A stretch of 64,000 nucleotides of DNA from RGIG9041 sp045657265. Its GTDB lineage: Bacteria > Bacillota > Clostridia > Oscillospirales > QAKW01. This document shows positions 32,162 through 39,916 of the stretch, one piece after another. A model generated the notes under the pieces. That model had not been told where the DNA came from, ran no database searches, and saw only the letters and a list, made by a program, of their open reading frames with translations. The stretch is from contig JAZOSU010000013.1 of NCBI GenBank assembly GCA_045657265.1, forward strand, positions 1-64,000, in the 5' to 3' direction. Made by a program: the position numbers and the translations under genes. Every line of letters begins with the position of its first letter. The first letter of the stretch is position 1.

Positions 32162-33310
32162 TTATTCACCGAAATCCTTTGGTTTATCACCTAAATTAAA
32201 ATAATTGAGAATAGCCTGAACTGTACGTTCAGATGCTTTACCGTCACCATAAGGGTTGACTGCTTTTGACTGTTTATTATAAGCTTTTTCGTCATTAATA
32301 AGCTCATTTGCCATATTTACGATATTATTCGTTTCAACACCCGCTATTTTAACGGTACCGGCCTCAACTGCCTCAGGTCTTTCTGTTTCTGTGCGAAGCA
32401 CCAGAACAGGTTTACCAAGTGCAGGAGCTTCTTCCTGAAGACCGCCACTGTCTGTCATTACCATATAACATCTGTTCATAAGGTTATGCATATCGCAAAC
32501 ATCAACAGGGTCTATGAGAAATACTCTGTCAAGATCACCCAAGATAGCTTTTGCTGTGTCGCGTACTTTTGGATTAAGGTGCATAGGATATATAACCTTA
32601 ACATCAGGATTTTCCAGAACTATCTGTTTCATAGCAAGGCATATCTGTTCGAGGGGTTTACCGAGATTTTCACGTCTGTGAGCTGTAAGCAAAATATATT
32701 TCGCATCGGTAAAATCAATTTTAGCAAGATTTTCGTCTGCAAAAACATAATCATCACGAACTGTTGTTGAAAGAGCGTCAATTACAGTATTACCTGTAAT
32801 ATACACGTTTTCTGTTATATTTTCTTTCAAAAGGTTAGCTTTATTTGATGCAGTAGGAGCAAAATGAAGGTCAGCAAGACGCGATGTCATCTGTCTGTTC
32901 ATTTCTTCAGGGAACGGAGAATATTTATCATAAGTACGAAGACCTGCTTCAACGTGACCTATTCTCACATTATTATAAAATGCTGCAAGAGCTCCTGCAA
33001 ACGTTGTACTTGTATCGCCGTGTACCAGAAGAACGTCGGGGGTGAGTTTTTCAAGTACTTTTTCCATACCCGTCAGAATATCGGTAGTAATAGTGGTCAC
33101 AGTTTGTCCCGGACGCATTATATCAAGGTTATAGTCAGGAGTTATATCAAAAGTTTCAAGAACCTGGATAAGCATTTCTCTATGCTGTCCCGTAAGACAA
33201 ACTATACTTTCTATCTGAGGACATTTTTCAAGTTCTTTTATGAGCGGAGCCATTTTGATAGCTTCAGGACGTGTGCCGAAAACGGTCATTACTTTAATTT
33301 TATTTGTCAT
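32162..33310 (-). CDS. wecB: UDP-N-acetylglucosamine 2-epimerase (non-hydrolysing)
   Basis: The 382-residue protein has VFGTRPEAIKMAPLI, VHGDTSTTFAG, GHVEAGLRT, PFPEEMNRQ, LTAHRRENLG and MTDSGGLQEEAP. It makes UDP-ManNAc for teichoic acid or other surface polymers. The start overlaps the end of the tagO-like gene by 11 nt. Together with that gene it supplies the linkage-unit precursors of wall polymers. Confidence 0.95.
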   Translation of the reverse strand: MTNKIKVMTVFGTRPEAIKMAPLIKELEKCPQIESIVCLTGQHREMLIQVLETFDITPDYNLDIMRPGQTVTTITTDILTGMEKVLEKLTPDVLLVHGDTSTTFAGALAAFYNNVRIGHVEAGLRTYDKYSPFPEEMNRQMTSRLADLHFAPTASNKANLLKENITENVYITGNTVIDALSTTVRDDYVFADENLAKIDFTDAKYILLTAHRRENLGKPLEQICLAMKQIVLENPDVKVIYPMHLNPKVRDTAKAILGDLDRVFLIDPVDVCDMHNLMNRCYMVMTDSGGLQEEAPALGKPVLVLRTETERPEAVEAGTVKIAGVETNNIVNMANELINDEKAYNKQSKAVNPYGDGKASERTVQAILNYFNLGDKPKDFGE

Positions 33311-34367
33311 CTTTAATCTCCTTATGGATCTTATGTTTATACATTACAAGTGAACAGAATATTACAATAACGAATACTATAACAACAAGCACTGCCGCAC
33401 GCATAAAACCTTCACCTGCAAGTAAAACCGCAGTAAGTCCAAGCACAGCGGCAATACCATACATTATTGTAACTGCCTGTTTTTGTGAAAAACCAAGGTC
33501 TATCAGACGGTGATGCAGATGTGTTTTATCTGCAGACATGGGTGATTTACCGTTAAGAACTCTTCTTATTGAAACGAATGCCATATCGAATATGGGAAGT
33601 CCGAAAATAAGAAACGGAATTGCAAACGCTATTACCGCATATGCTTTGAAAAGTCCCATTACCGACATAACGGCAAGTGTATATCCGATGAACATCGAGC
33701 CTGTATCACCCATAAACATTTTTGCAGGGTTGAAATTATATGGAATAAATCCGAGACAAGCTCCTGCAAGAGCTGCTGCCACTATTGCAACAGCCGGTGA
33801 CACAAGCAATATCAGAATCACCATAACGCACACTGACATTATACAGGAAACGCCTACAGCCAGTCCGTCAAGTCCGTCAATTAAGTTAACTGCATTAAGA
33901 ATACACAAAAGCCAGATAATAGTTACGATATACTGAGTAACTGTATTGAGTTGTATATAAGCATTTGACGTGCTGAAAAAGTTTGGAAATCCTGTTATAC
34001 GGACACCGAAATACACAGGAATCGCAGTAGCAATAAGCTGAAAACCGAATTTCTGAGACGGTTTTAATGCAAGAACGTCATCAAATATACCAAGAGCAAC
34101 AATTACTATTGAACCAAGAAGCATACCTCTTACTTCTCTTGACATATGTTCGGTACAAAAAACAAGCACCGAAATATAAAATCCGACAAAAATTGCTATT
34201 CCGCCAAGTCTTGGAATTGGTGTTTTATGCATTCTGCGTTTATCTTTAGGAACGTCTATTGCGCCTATCTTATATGCAAAGTTCTTTGCAAGAGGCGAAC
34301 AGATAAAGGTAAGAATAAATGCAACTGCAAATGCACAGGCAATATAAATATAATCTAATTTTTCCAT
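33300..34367 (-). CDS. tagO: Undecaprenyl-phosphate GlcNAc-1-phosphate transferase (TagO/WecA-like)
   Basis: The 355-residue membrane protein of the MraY/WecA superfamily has about 11 helices, KRRMHKTPIPRLGGIAIF, GIFDDVLAL, NLIDGLDGLAVG (catalytic Asp region), FMGDTGSM and KTHLHHRL. It puts the first sugar phosphate on the lipid carrier for wall teichoic acid or related polymers. The next gene downstream is wecB (overlapping), and trpS lies 15 nt upstream. Confidence 0.92.
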   Translation of the reverse strand: MEKLDYIYIACAFAVAFILTFICSPLAKNFAYKIGAIDVPKDKRRMHKTPIPRLGGIAIFVGFYISVLVFCTEHMSREVRGMLLGSIVIVALGIFDDVLALKPSQKFGFQLIATAIPVYFGVRITGFPNFFSTSNAYIQLNTVTQYIVTIIWLLCILNAVNLIDGLDGLAVGVSCIMSVCVMVILILLVSPAVAIVAAALAGACLGFIPYNFNPAKMFMGDTGSMFIGYTLAVMSVMGLFKAYAVIAFAIPFLIFGLPIFDMAFVSIRRVLNGKSPMSADKTHLHHRLIDLGFSQKQAVTIMYGIAAVLGLTAVLLAGEGFMRAAVLVVIVFVIVIFCSLVMYKHKIHKEIKDDK

Positions 34368-34382
34368 AATAATATCATATCC

Positions 34383-35378
34383 TTATCTTTTGATAAAGCC
34401 TATTTTCTTCTGAACTTTTGAAAGTGTTTTTCTTGAAAGATAGAATGCTTTTTCTGCGCTTTCGGTATACACTTTCTGGAGATAATCCTTGTTTGACATA
34501 AGATAATCATACTGTTGTTTCAAAGGCGCAAGTGCATCCGCAACAGCTTCGCCGACAGCTAATTTAAACTCACCGTATCCCGCATTTTCAAACTGTTTTT
34601 GAGCATCTTCAATGGTAACACCTGTCATTACGCTATAGATTGAAAGAAGGTTACTGATACCGGGTTTATCTTCTGAATATATGATTTTATTATCACTGTC
34701 AGTAACTGCACTTTTGAATTTTCTGATAATTGTATCTTTATCGTCAATAATACTGATATATGATTTTGGGTTAGGGTCTGATTTACTCATTTTCTTTTCG
34801 GGCTGAGCAAGAGACATAACCTTTGCACCGACAGAGGGTATATATCCTTCGGGTACTTTGAACACGTCACCGTAAATTCCGTTAAAGCGAATTGCTATAT
34901 TACGCGCAAGTTCAAGATGCTGTTTCTGGTCAACACCTACGGGAACAAGATCCGTGTTATAGAGAAGAATATCTGCAGCCATAAGCGTCGGGTAAGTAAA
35001 CAAACCTGCGTTAATATTATCTGCGTGTTGTTTTGATTTATCTTTAAACTGAGTCATTCTGCTAAGTTCACCGTACATTGTATAGCAGTTAAGTATCCAC
35101 GCAAGTTCTGCATGAGCAGGAACATGGCTCTGAATAAAAACTATATTTTTTTCAGGATCTACGCCTGATGCAAGAATGATCGCAAGTGTAGACAAAGTAC
35201 GTGCACGAAGGTCAGCCGGTGTATTTCTTACTGTAATTGCGTGCATATCAACTACAGAAAAGATTCCCAGTCCCTGTTTTGCAACCAAAGGCCAGTTTTT
35301 AACTGCTCCTATATAGTTACCGAGAGTTATAGTTCCACTGGGTTGTATACCGCTGAATATTATCTTCTGGTCCTCCAT
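34383..35378 (-). CDS. trpS: Tryptophanyl-tRNA synthetase
   Basis: The 331-residue enzyme has SGIQPSGTITLGNYIGA (HIGH-equivalent), PVGVDQKQHLELAR and KKMSKSDPNPKSYI (KMSKS). It charges tRNA-Trp. It heads a five-gene minus-strand run that continues into teichoic-acid genes. No T-box leader is seen upstream. Confidence 0.96.
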   Translation of the reverse strand: MEDQKIIFSGIQPSGTITLGNYIGAVKNWPLVAKQGLGIFSVVDMHAITVRNTPADLRARTLSTLAIILASGVDPEKNIVFIQSHVPAHAELAWILNCYTMYGELSRMTQFKDKSKQHADNINAGLFTYPTLMAADILLYNTDLVPVGVDQKQHLELARNIAIRFNGIYGDVFKVPEGYIPSVGAKVMSLAQPEKKMSKSDPNPKSYISIIDDKDTIIRKFKSAVTDSDNKIIYSEDKPGISNLLSIYSVMTGVTIEDAQKQFENAGYGEFKLAVGEAVADALAPLKQQYDYLMSNKDYLQKVYTESAEKAFYLSRKTLSKVQKKIGFIKR

Positions 35379-35415
35379 ATATAAACCTCATTTCAAACAT
35401 AAATATACAGAATAT

Positions 35416-35444
35416 ATGATAACATATATAAATCTACAATACAA
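35416..35444 (-). promoter_or_regulatory. trpS promoter
   Basis: On the minus strand TTGTAT and TATCAT are 17 nt apart. Confidence 0.45.
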
Positions 35445-35504
35445 TAACATTTTTAATTTTAATAAAATAAAACATACGAAATTTAAAATTTTGAAAAAAA
35501 TTTA

Positions 35505-35532
35505 TTTACATTTGCTAAAAATATGTTATACT
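35505..35532 (+). promoter_or_regulatory. Promoter of the CofE-like gene
   Basis: TTTACA and TATACT are 16 nt apart, ending 41 nt before the start codon. Confidence 0.55.
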
Positions 35533-35573
35533 ATTGAGTGGTCAATTATTTTACTTTAAAAGGAGCGGTTATT

Positions 35574-36767
35574 ATGAGCCGTATGATCGGCACTATTTCA
35601 AGAGGCGTTCGCGCCCCTATTATCCGTACCGGAGACGATCTGGTTGAAATCGTTACTACATCTGTTATTGAAGCTGCAAAAGACGGCGGCTATGAAATTC
35701 GCGACCGTGATATCGTTGCAATGACTGAATCAATCGTTGCAAGAGCGCAGGGCAACTATGCTTCTGTTGATGATATCGCAGTTGACATCAAAGAAAAATT
35801 TGGCGGTGGAACTGTAGGTGTTATATTCCCTATCTTAAGCCGTAACAGATTTGCTATTTGTCTTCGCGGTATTGCAAAAGGAGCAAAGAAAGTAGTCGTT
35901 ATGCTTTCATACCCTTCAGATGAAGTCGGCAACCATTTGTTTGACATTGATATGATGGACGAAAAGGGCGTTGACCCTTACAAAGACGTACTTTCTACAG
36001 AAAAATACCGTGAGCTTTTCGGTTACGTTAAGCATACTTTCACAGGTATGGATTACGTTGAATACTATCAGCAACTTATTGAAGAATGCGGTGCGGAAGC
36101 AGAAATAATTTTTGCAAATAATCCACGCGCTATTCTTGATTATACAAAAAACGTACTTTGCTGTGACATACACACAAGAGCACGTACAAAGAGAATACTC
36201 AAAGCTGCAGGTGCAGAAAAAGTTTACGGAATGGACGATATTCTTTCTTCATCCATAAACGGAAGCGGTTGCAACGAACAGTACGGACTTTTAGGTTCAA
36301 ACAAAGCAACCGAAGATACTGTTAAACTCTTCCCCCGTGAGTGTCAACCACTTGTTGATGCTATCCAGAAAAGCATTTTTGAAAAAACAGGCAAAAACGT
36401 TGAGGTAATGGTTTACGGTGACGGCGCTTTCAAAGATCCCGTAGGCAAAATCTGGGAACTTGCTGATCCGGTGGTTTCACCTGCTTACACAAGCGGTCTT
36501 GAGGGTACACCGAACGAACTTAAAATGAAATATCTTGCTGATAACGATTTTGCAGACCTTTCAGGCGATGCATTGAAAGAAGCAATTAAAACAAAAATTC
36601 AGGAAAAAGACGGAAATCTCGTAGGTCAGATGGCATCTGAGGGTACGACTCCACGTCGTCTTACAGACCTTATCGGTTCACTTTGCGACCTTACTTCAGG
36701 TTCAGGTGACAAAGGTACACCTATTATCTACATTCAGGGATATTTCGACAACTACACAACTGATTAA
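35574..36767 (+). CDS. CofE-like gamma-glutamyl ligase family protein
   Basis: The protein has 397 residues from MSRMIGTISRG. The N-terminal domain resembles coenzyme F420-0:L-glutamate ligase (VRAPIIRTGDDLVEIV, RDIVAMTESIVARAQG), followed by a long extension with DIHTRARTKRIL and VMVYGDGAFKDPVGKIWELADP. These proteins are widespread in Clostridia that have no known F420 pathway, so the true substrate is unknown. I chose the ATG at 35574 with AAAGGAG 8 nt upstream. It is monocistronic with strong expression signals. Confidence 0.8.
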   Translation: MSRMIGTISRGVRAPIIRTGDDLVEIVTTSVIEAAKDGGYEIRDRDIVAMTESIVARAQGNYASVDDIAVDIKEKFGGGTVGVIFPILSRNRFAICLRGIAKGAKKVVVMLSYPSDEVGNHLFDIDMMDEKGVDPYKDVLSTEKYRELFGYVKHTFTGMDYVEYYQQLIEECGAEAEIIFANNPRAILDYTKNVLCCDIHTRARTKRILKAAGAEKVYGMDDILSSSINGSGCNEQYGLLGSNKATEDTVKLFPRECQPLVDAIQKSIFEKTGKNVEVMVYGDGAFKDPVGKIWELADPVVSPAYTSGLEGTPNELKMKYLADNDFADLSGDALKEAIKTKIQEKDGNLVGQMASEGTTPRRLTDLIGSLCDLTSGSGDKGTPIIYIQGYFDNYTTD

Positions 36768-36786
36768 TTTATAAAAAAATCAATAC

Positions 36787-36830
36787 AAAAGCGGCTGTAA
36801 AAACTTGTGTTTTTTACAGCCGCTTTCGTT
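36787..36830 (+). terminator. Terminator of the CofE-like gene
   Basis: AAAGCGGCTGTAAAAA pairs with TTTTTACAGCCGCTTT. Confidence 0.85.
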
Positions 36831-36859
36831 ATGAGGATAGAAAAATTTGCTTTTTCTTT

Positions 36860-37414
36860 TTACATATTTATCACATAGTCGGCAATACGGGTATCGTCAT
36901 CATTATGAGTGACAAAAATCACCTGTCTGCCGTCTTTTTTTATTACGTCAAGAAGTTTTTCTCTGCTTTCACTGTCAAGAGCTGACAAAGGCTCGTCAAG
37001 AAGCAAAAGTTTTGCATCATAAGCAAGCGTTCTTGCAAGAGCCACTCTTTGTCTCATACCGCCAGACAATTCATCAGGTTTTTTATCAAAATCATAAAAC
37101 CCGACTTTTTGAAGAATTTCTCTTGATGCATCGAAAGTTTCTTTTTTATCGGAAAGTACAACGTTGACGTTTTCAAGAGCACTAAGATGAGGAAAAAGTC
37201 TCGGTTGCTGAAACATATAAGAGCAGTTGAGATCTGTTACAACCTCTCCTGAATTTTGTTTAAGAAGACCTGCTATTACATTAAGCAAAGTTGTTTTACC
37301 GCAACCCGATTTTCCGCAAAGAGCTATTATCTTATACTCTGACAAATCACAAGAAAAATTATCAATCACGGTATTATCGCCAAATTTTACCGTTATATTC
37401 TTAAGTTCAAGCAT
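36860..37414 (-). CDS. ABC transporter ATP-binding protein (SsuB/TauB-like)
   Basis: The 184-residue ATPase has Walker A GKSGCGKTT, Q-loop QQPRLF, signature LSGGMRQRVALAR, Walker B LLLLDEPLSALD and the switch His in FVTHND. It is shorter than typical SsuB (about 250), lacking the C-terminal extension, but all catalytic motifs are present. It overlaps the permease gene by 8 nt and works with it and the lipoprotein at 38156-39145. Confidence 0.92.
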   Translation of the reverse strand: MLELKNITVKFGDNTVIDNFSCDLSEYKIIALCGKSGCGKTTLLNVIAGLLKQNSGEVVTDLNCSYMFQQPRLFPHLSALENVNVVLSDKKETFDASREILQKVGFYDFDKKPDELSGGMRQRVALARTLAYDAKLLLLDEPLSALDSESREKLLDVIKKDGRQVIFVTHNDDDTRIADYVINM

Positions 37415-38159
37415 TTGGCGTCACCTGCCTTTCATAGCTTTTAAAAGCCATACAAAACAGATATTCAATAACAGCACTAAGCACTACAACAACTACAGTC
37501 CACGCAAAAAGGTCAGTAGTTTCAAGATAGAGTTTACTGTCATAAATCATTTTACCTATTGAGAAAACAGGAACAGCCAGAACTTCCGCTGCAATACCCG
37601 CTTTCCAGGCAAGGCCAAGTGATGAGCGGCAGGAAGATATGAAATACGGATAGACTGACGGCAGATACAAATGTTTTACTTTTTTAAAAAAAGAAAACTT
37701 GAAAACTTTTGCAACTTCTGCAAGGTTTTTATCAACACTTCCCATACCCTCTGTTATATTTGCAGTAACAACAGGTACTACAATAAGCACAGCTATAAAC
37801 ATAGGAAGAACTCCCCTGTCTATCCACAAAAGCGCAAGCATTATAAAAGATGCAACAGGGGTTGCTTTAACAAGGCTCATAATGGGTGAAATAAGAGTTT
37901 TTGCAAAATCTGACACAAAACACAAAACTCCAAGCAGTACGCCAACTACAATTGAAATCAAAATTCCCATTGTTATTCTCAAAAGAGAGGTGGCAACAGT
38001 AATCCAGAATTCAGAAGTTACACAAAGTTGTGCAAGGCGCACCAAAACAGATAGCGGTGACGGTACAAGCAGTTCGCTATCCACAGTCAAGGCAAAAATA
38101 TGCCATATAACAATCCAGAAAACTACTGCCAATATTTTTTTTGTAATTTTTTTAATCAT
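37407..38159 (-). CDS. ABC transporter permease (SsuC/TauC-like)
   Basis: The 250-residue protein has about six helices and the BPD_transp_1 EAA-type loop (ITEGMGSVDKNLAEVAKVFKF). The SPIMSLVKATPVASFIMLALLW segment is typical of nitrate/sulfonate/taurine and thiamine-precursor importers. It overlaps both neighbours by a few nucleotides, which indicates a coupled operon. Confidence 0.9.
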   Translation of the reverse strand: MIKKITKKILAVVFWIVIWHIFALTVDSELLVPSPLSVLVRLAQLCVTSEFWITVATSLLRITMGILISIVVGVLLGVLCFVSDFAKTLISPIMSLVKATPVASFIMLALLWIDRGVLPMFIAVLIVVPVVTANITEGMGSVDKNLAEVAKVFKFSFFKKVKHLYLPSVYPYFISSCRSSLGLAWKAGIAAEVLAVPVFSIGKMIYDSKLYLETTDLFAWTVVVVVLSAVIEYLFCMAFKSYERQVTPNA

Positions 38160-39145
38160 TTTGCAATATAGTAGAAATCATCTGCCGGTAATTTACCGCC
38201 GATAGATGATGGCTGTGCTTTATGCAATACGTTATAGAATGCATTAAGCGCAGTTTTCATTTCTTCGTCTTTAACAAAACAAATATTGCAGTTAGGAATA
38301 GCTTTGGTTGCTATTGGAGCTTTTTCAAAAATTTTATGTTTTGCAATAAGTTCACCTGCAGAACCTACGTTTTCAGTAACAAACTTCACAGAAGCTTCAT
38401 ACTCTTCAAGGAATTTATTAAGTTCATTGGGGTTTGACTGGGCAAATTCTTTTGTTGCCACAATACATCCCTGAACAAGAGAACCTTTTTCAGAAACTTT
38501 ATCCCATTCTTTTGTAAGGTCAACTGCTACATTCAATTCTTTATTAGCTGCGCAAGCTATAGTAACCATAGGTTCCGGAAGAACCGCAATGTCAACTTTA
38601 CCTGCAGCAACAGCACTGCGAAGCTCAGCGGGAGCGTTATATGAAAAATCAATAGTAATATCTTTTCCTATTTCAAAACCGTTCTTTTCGCAAAGATAGT
38701 TTACGATATACTCAGGGTTTGAACTTTTACCGGGAACATAAACTGTTTTACCTTTAAGGTCAGCAAATGATTTAACTGTATTTCCTTTTTCAACAACGTA
38801 AAGAACACCTAATGTGTTAACAGCTACAACCTGAACTTTACCGCCTGTTTTGTTATACACAACAGATGCAGCATTTGTAGGAAGCGCTGCAAGTTGAGTT
38901 GTGCCTTTGATAAGAGCCGCTGTTATTGCAGAAGCGTCTGTCTCAACGGTAAAATTATAGTTAAGTTCAGCTTTTTCAGCTGTCTTATCTTCCATAAGTT
39001 TTGCCATTCCGAAACCTGTTGTACCGTTAAGTACCATAACGTTTATTTCCTTTTCGGTATCAAGGGTGGGCTCTGCCGGTGCACACGCAAAGAGTGAAAC
39101 TGCCAAAACAGCTACAAGTACAAGTGCAATAATTCTTTTTTTCAT
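38156..39145 (-). CDS. ABC transporter substrate-binding lipoprotein (NMT1/SsuA-like)
   Basis: The protein has 329 residues from MKKRIIALVLVAVLAVSLFACAPAE. The signal peptide ends in a lipobox (LFAC), so it is lipid-anchored. The mature part matches the NMT1/SsuA-type periplasmic fold (VNVMVLNGTTGFGMAKL-like start, GKTVYVPGKSSNPEYIV, KVDIAVLPEPMVTIA). Substrates of this group are sulfonates, nitrate or pyrimidine precursors; which applies here is unknown. I chose the ATG at 39145, with AAAGGAG 8 nt upstream. Confidence 0.88.
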   Translation of the reverse strand: MKKRIIALVLVAVLAVSLFACAPAEPTLDTEKEINVMVLNGTTGFGMAKLMEDKTAEKAELNYNFTVETDASAITAALIKGTTQLAALPTNAASVVYNKTGGKVQVVAVNTLGVLYVVEKGNTVKSFADLKGKTVYVPGKSSNPEYIVNYLCEKNGFEIGKDITIDFSYNAPAELRSAVAAGKVDIAVLPEPMVTIACAANKELNVAVDLTKEWDKVSEKGSLVQGCIVATKEFAQSNPNELNKFLEEYEASVKFVTENVGSAGELIAKHKIFEKAPIATKAIPNCNICFVKDEEMKTALNAFYNVLHKAQPSSIGGKLPADDFYYIAK

Positions 39146-39164
39146 CTTTTTTCTCCTTTGGAAA

Positions 39165-39815
39165 TTAATATTTTTCAAGCATTAAAGCTTTATTTATTAC
39201 CGTTATAGTGTTTCCGTCGCGTTTAATACATCCGTCAGAAACAAAACGGTCAAAAGCGCGATACAGTGAGGCGCGTCCGATATCGAGCATATCCGAAAGA
39301 GCGCTGTAACTTACTTTTATCTCAATATTTTCACTTTTCTGACTAAGAAGGTAAACTGCAAGTTTTCTCTCAGCACTACCTGCTGTCAGATAAGTAATTT
39401 TTTTATTAAGATAACTTATCTTTTTACTCAGCAGTGCGATATAATTACGCATTACTGCTTTATCAGTTTCAAGAATTTTTTCAACAGCTCTTTTTTCTAT
39501 CAGAACTACTTCCGAATTACCTTTAGAAACGCAGCAACTGATTTGCATATCAGGTACAAAAAGTCCTGCCAGACCGAAAAACTCATTTTTTTCAACCTTT
39601 CTCAAAAGCAAATGCCGTTTACTGTCTATAGAATAAACGCAAACGCATCCTTTCACCACAAAAGCAATTCTATTTTGAATATCTACACTTTGCCCGTTTG
39701 CATATTCTTGCATATAACATTTATCATCACAAACCAAGGCATTTACATTATCTCGATCAGCGCCGTCAAACAGTTTATTGTTCAATAATATGTCAATTAA
39801 ATCAGTTTTTATCAT
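39165..39815 (-). CDS. Crp/Fnr family transcription regulator
   Basis: The protein has 216 residues from MIKTDLIDIL. A cyclic-nucleotide-binding-like barrel (NRIAFVVKGCVCVYSID, FFGLAGLFV) is followed by a long helix and a winged helix (VSYSALSDMLDIGRASLYRAFDRF). No Fnr-type N-terminal cysteine cluster is seen. It sits 19 nt before the ABC lipoprotein gene, on the same strand, so it is likely the operon's own regulator. The ATG at 39815 was chosen because GCGAGG lies 4 nt upstream; the longer frame is unsupported. Confidence 0.85.
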   Translation of the reverse strand: MIKTDLIDILLNNKLFDGADRDNVNALVCDDKCYMQEYANGQSVDIQNRIAFVVKGCVCVYSIDSKRHLLLRKVEKNEFFGLAGLFVPDMQISCCVSKGNSEVVLIEKRAVEKILETDKAVMRNYIALLSKKISYLNKKITYLTAGSAERKLAVYLLSQKSENIEIKVSYSALSDMLDIGRASLYRAFDRFVSDGCIKRDGNTITVINKALMLEKY

Positions 39816-39828
39816 AAAACCTCGCTTT

Positions 39829-39878
39829 TGTCTCATTTGAGACACTTTTATTTTACAACATAATTTTAAATTTGTCAA
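39829..39878 (-). promoter_or_regulatory. Promoter and palindromic operator of the crp-ABC operon
   Basis: On the minus strand TTGACA (39878-39873) and TAAAAT (39855-39850) are 17 nt apart. A palindrome TGTCTCA-TT-TGAGACA (39829-39844) covers the expected transcription start, a position typical of repression. Confidence 0.7.
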
Positions 39879-39881
39879 TAA

Positions 39882-39914
39882 AAAAGCCCCGAATTTGAAA
39901 ATCCGGAGCTTTTG
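39882..39914 (-). terminator. Terminator of the NuoEF/GltD-like operon
   Basis: AAAAGCCCCGAATT pairs imperfectly with AATCCGGAGCTTTT. It overlaps nothing else and lies just past the stop at 39917. Confidence 0.55.
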
Positions 39915-39916
39915 TT

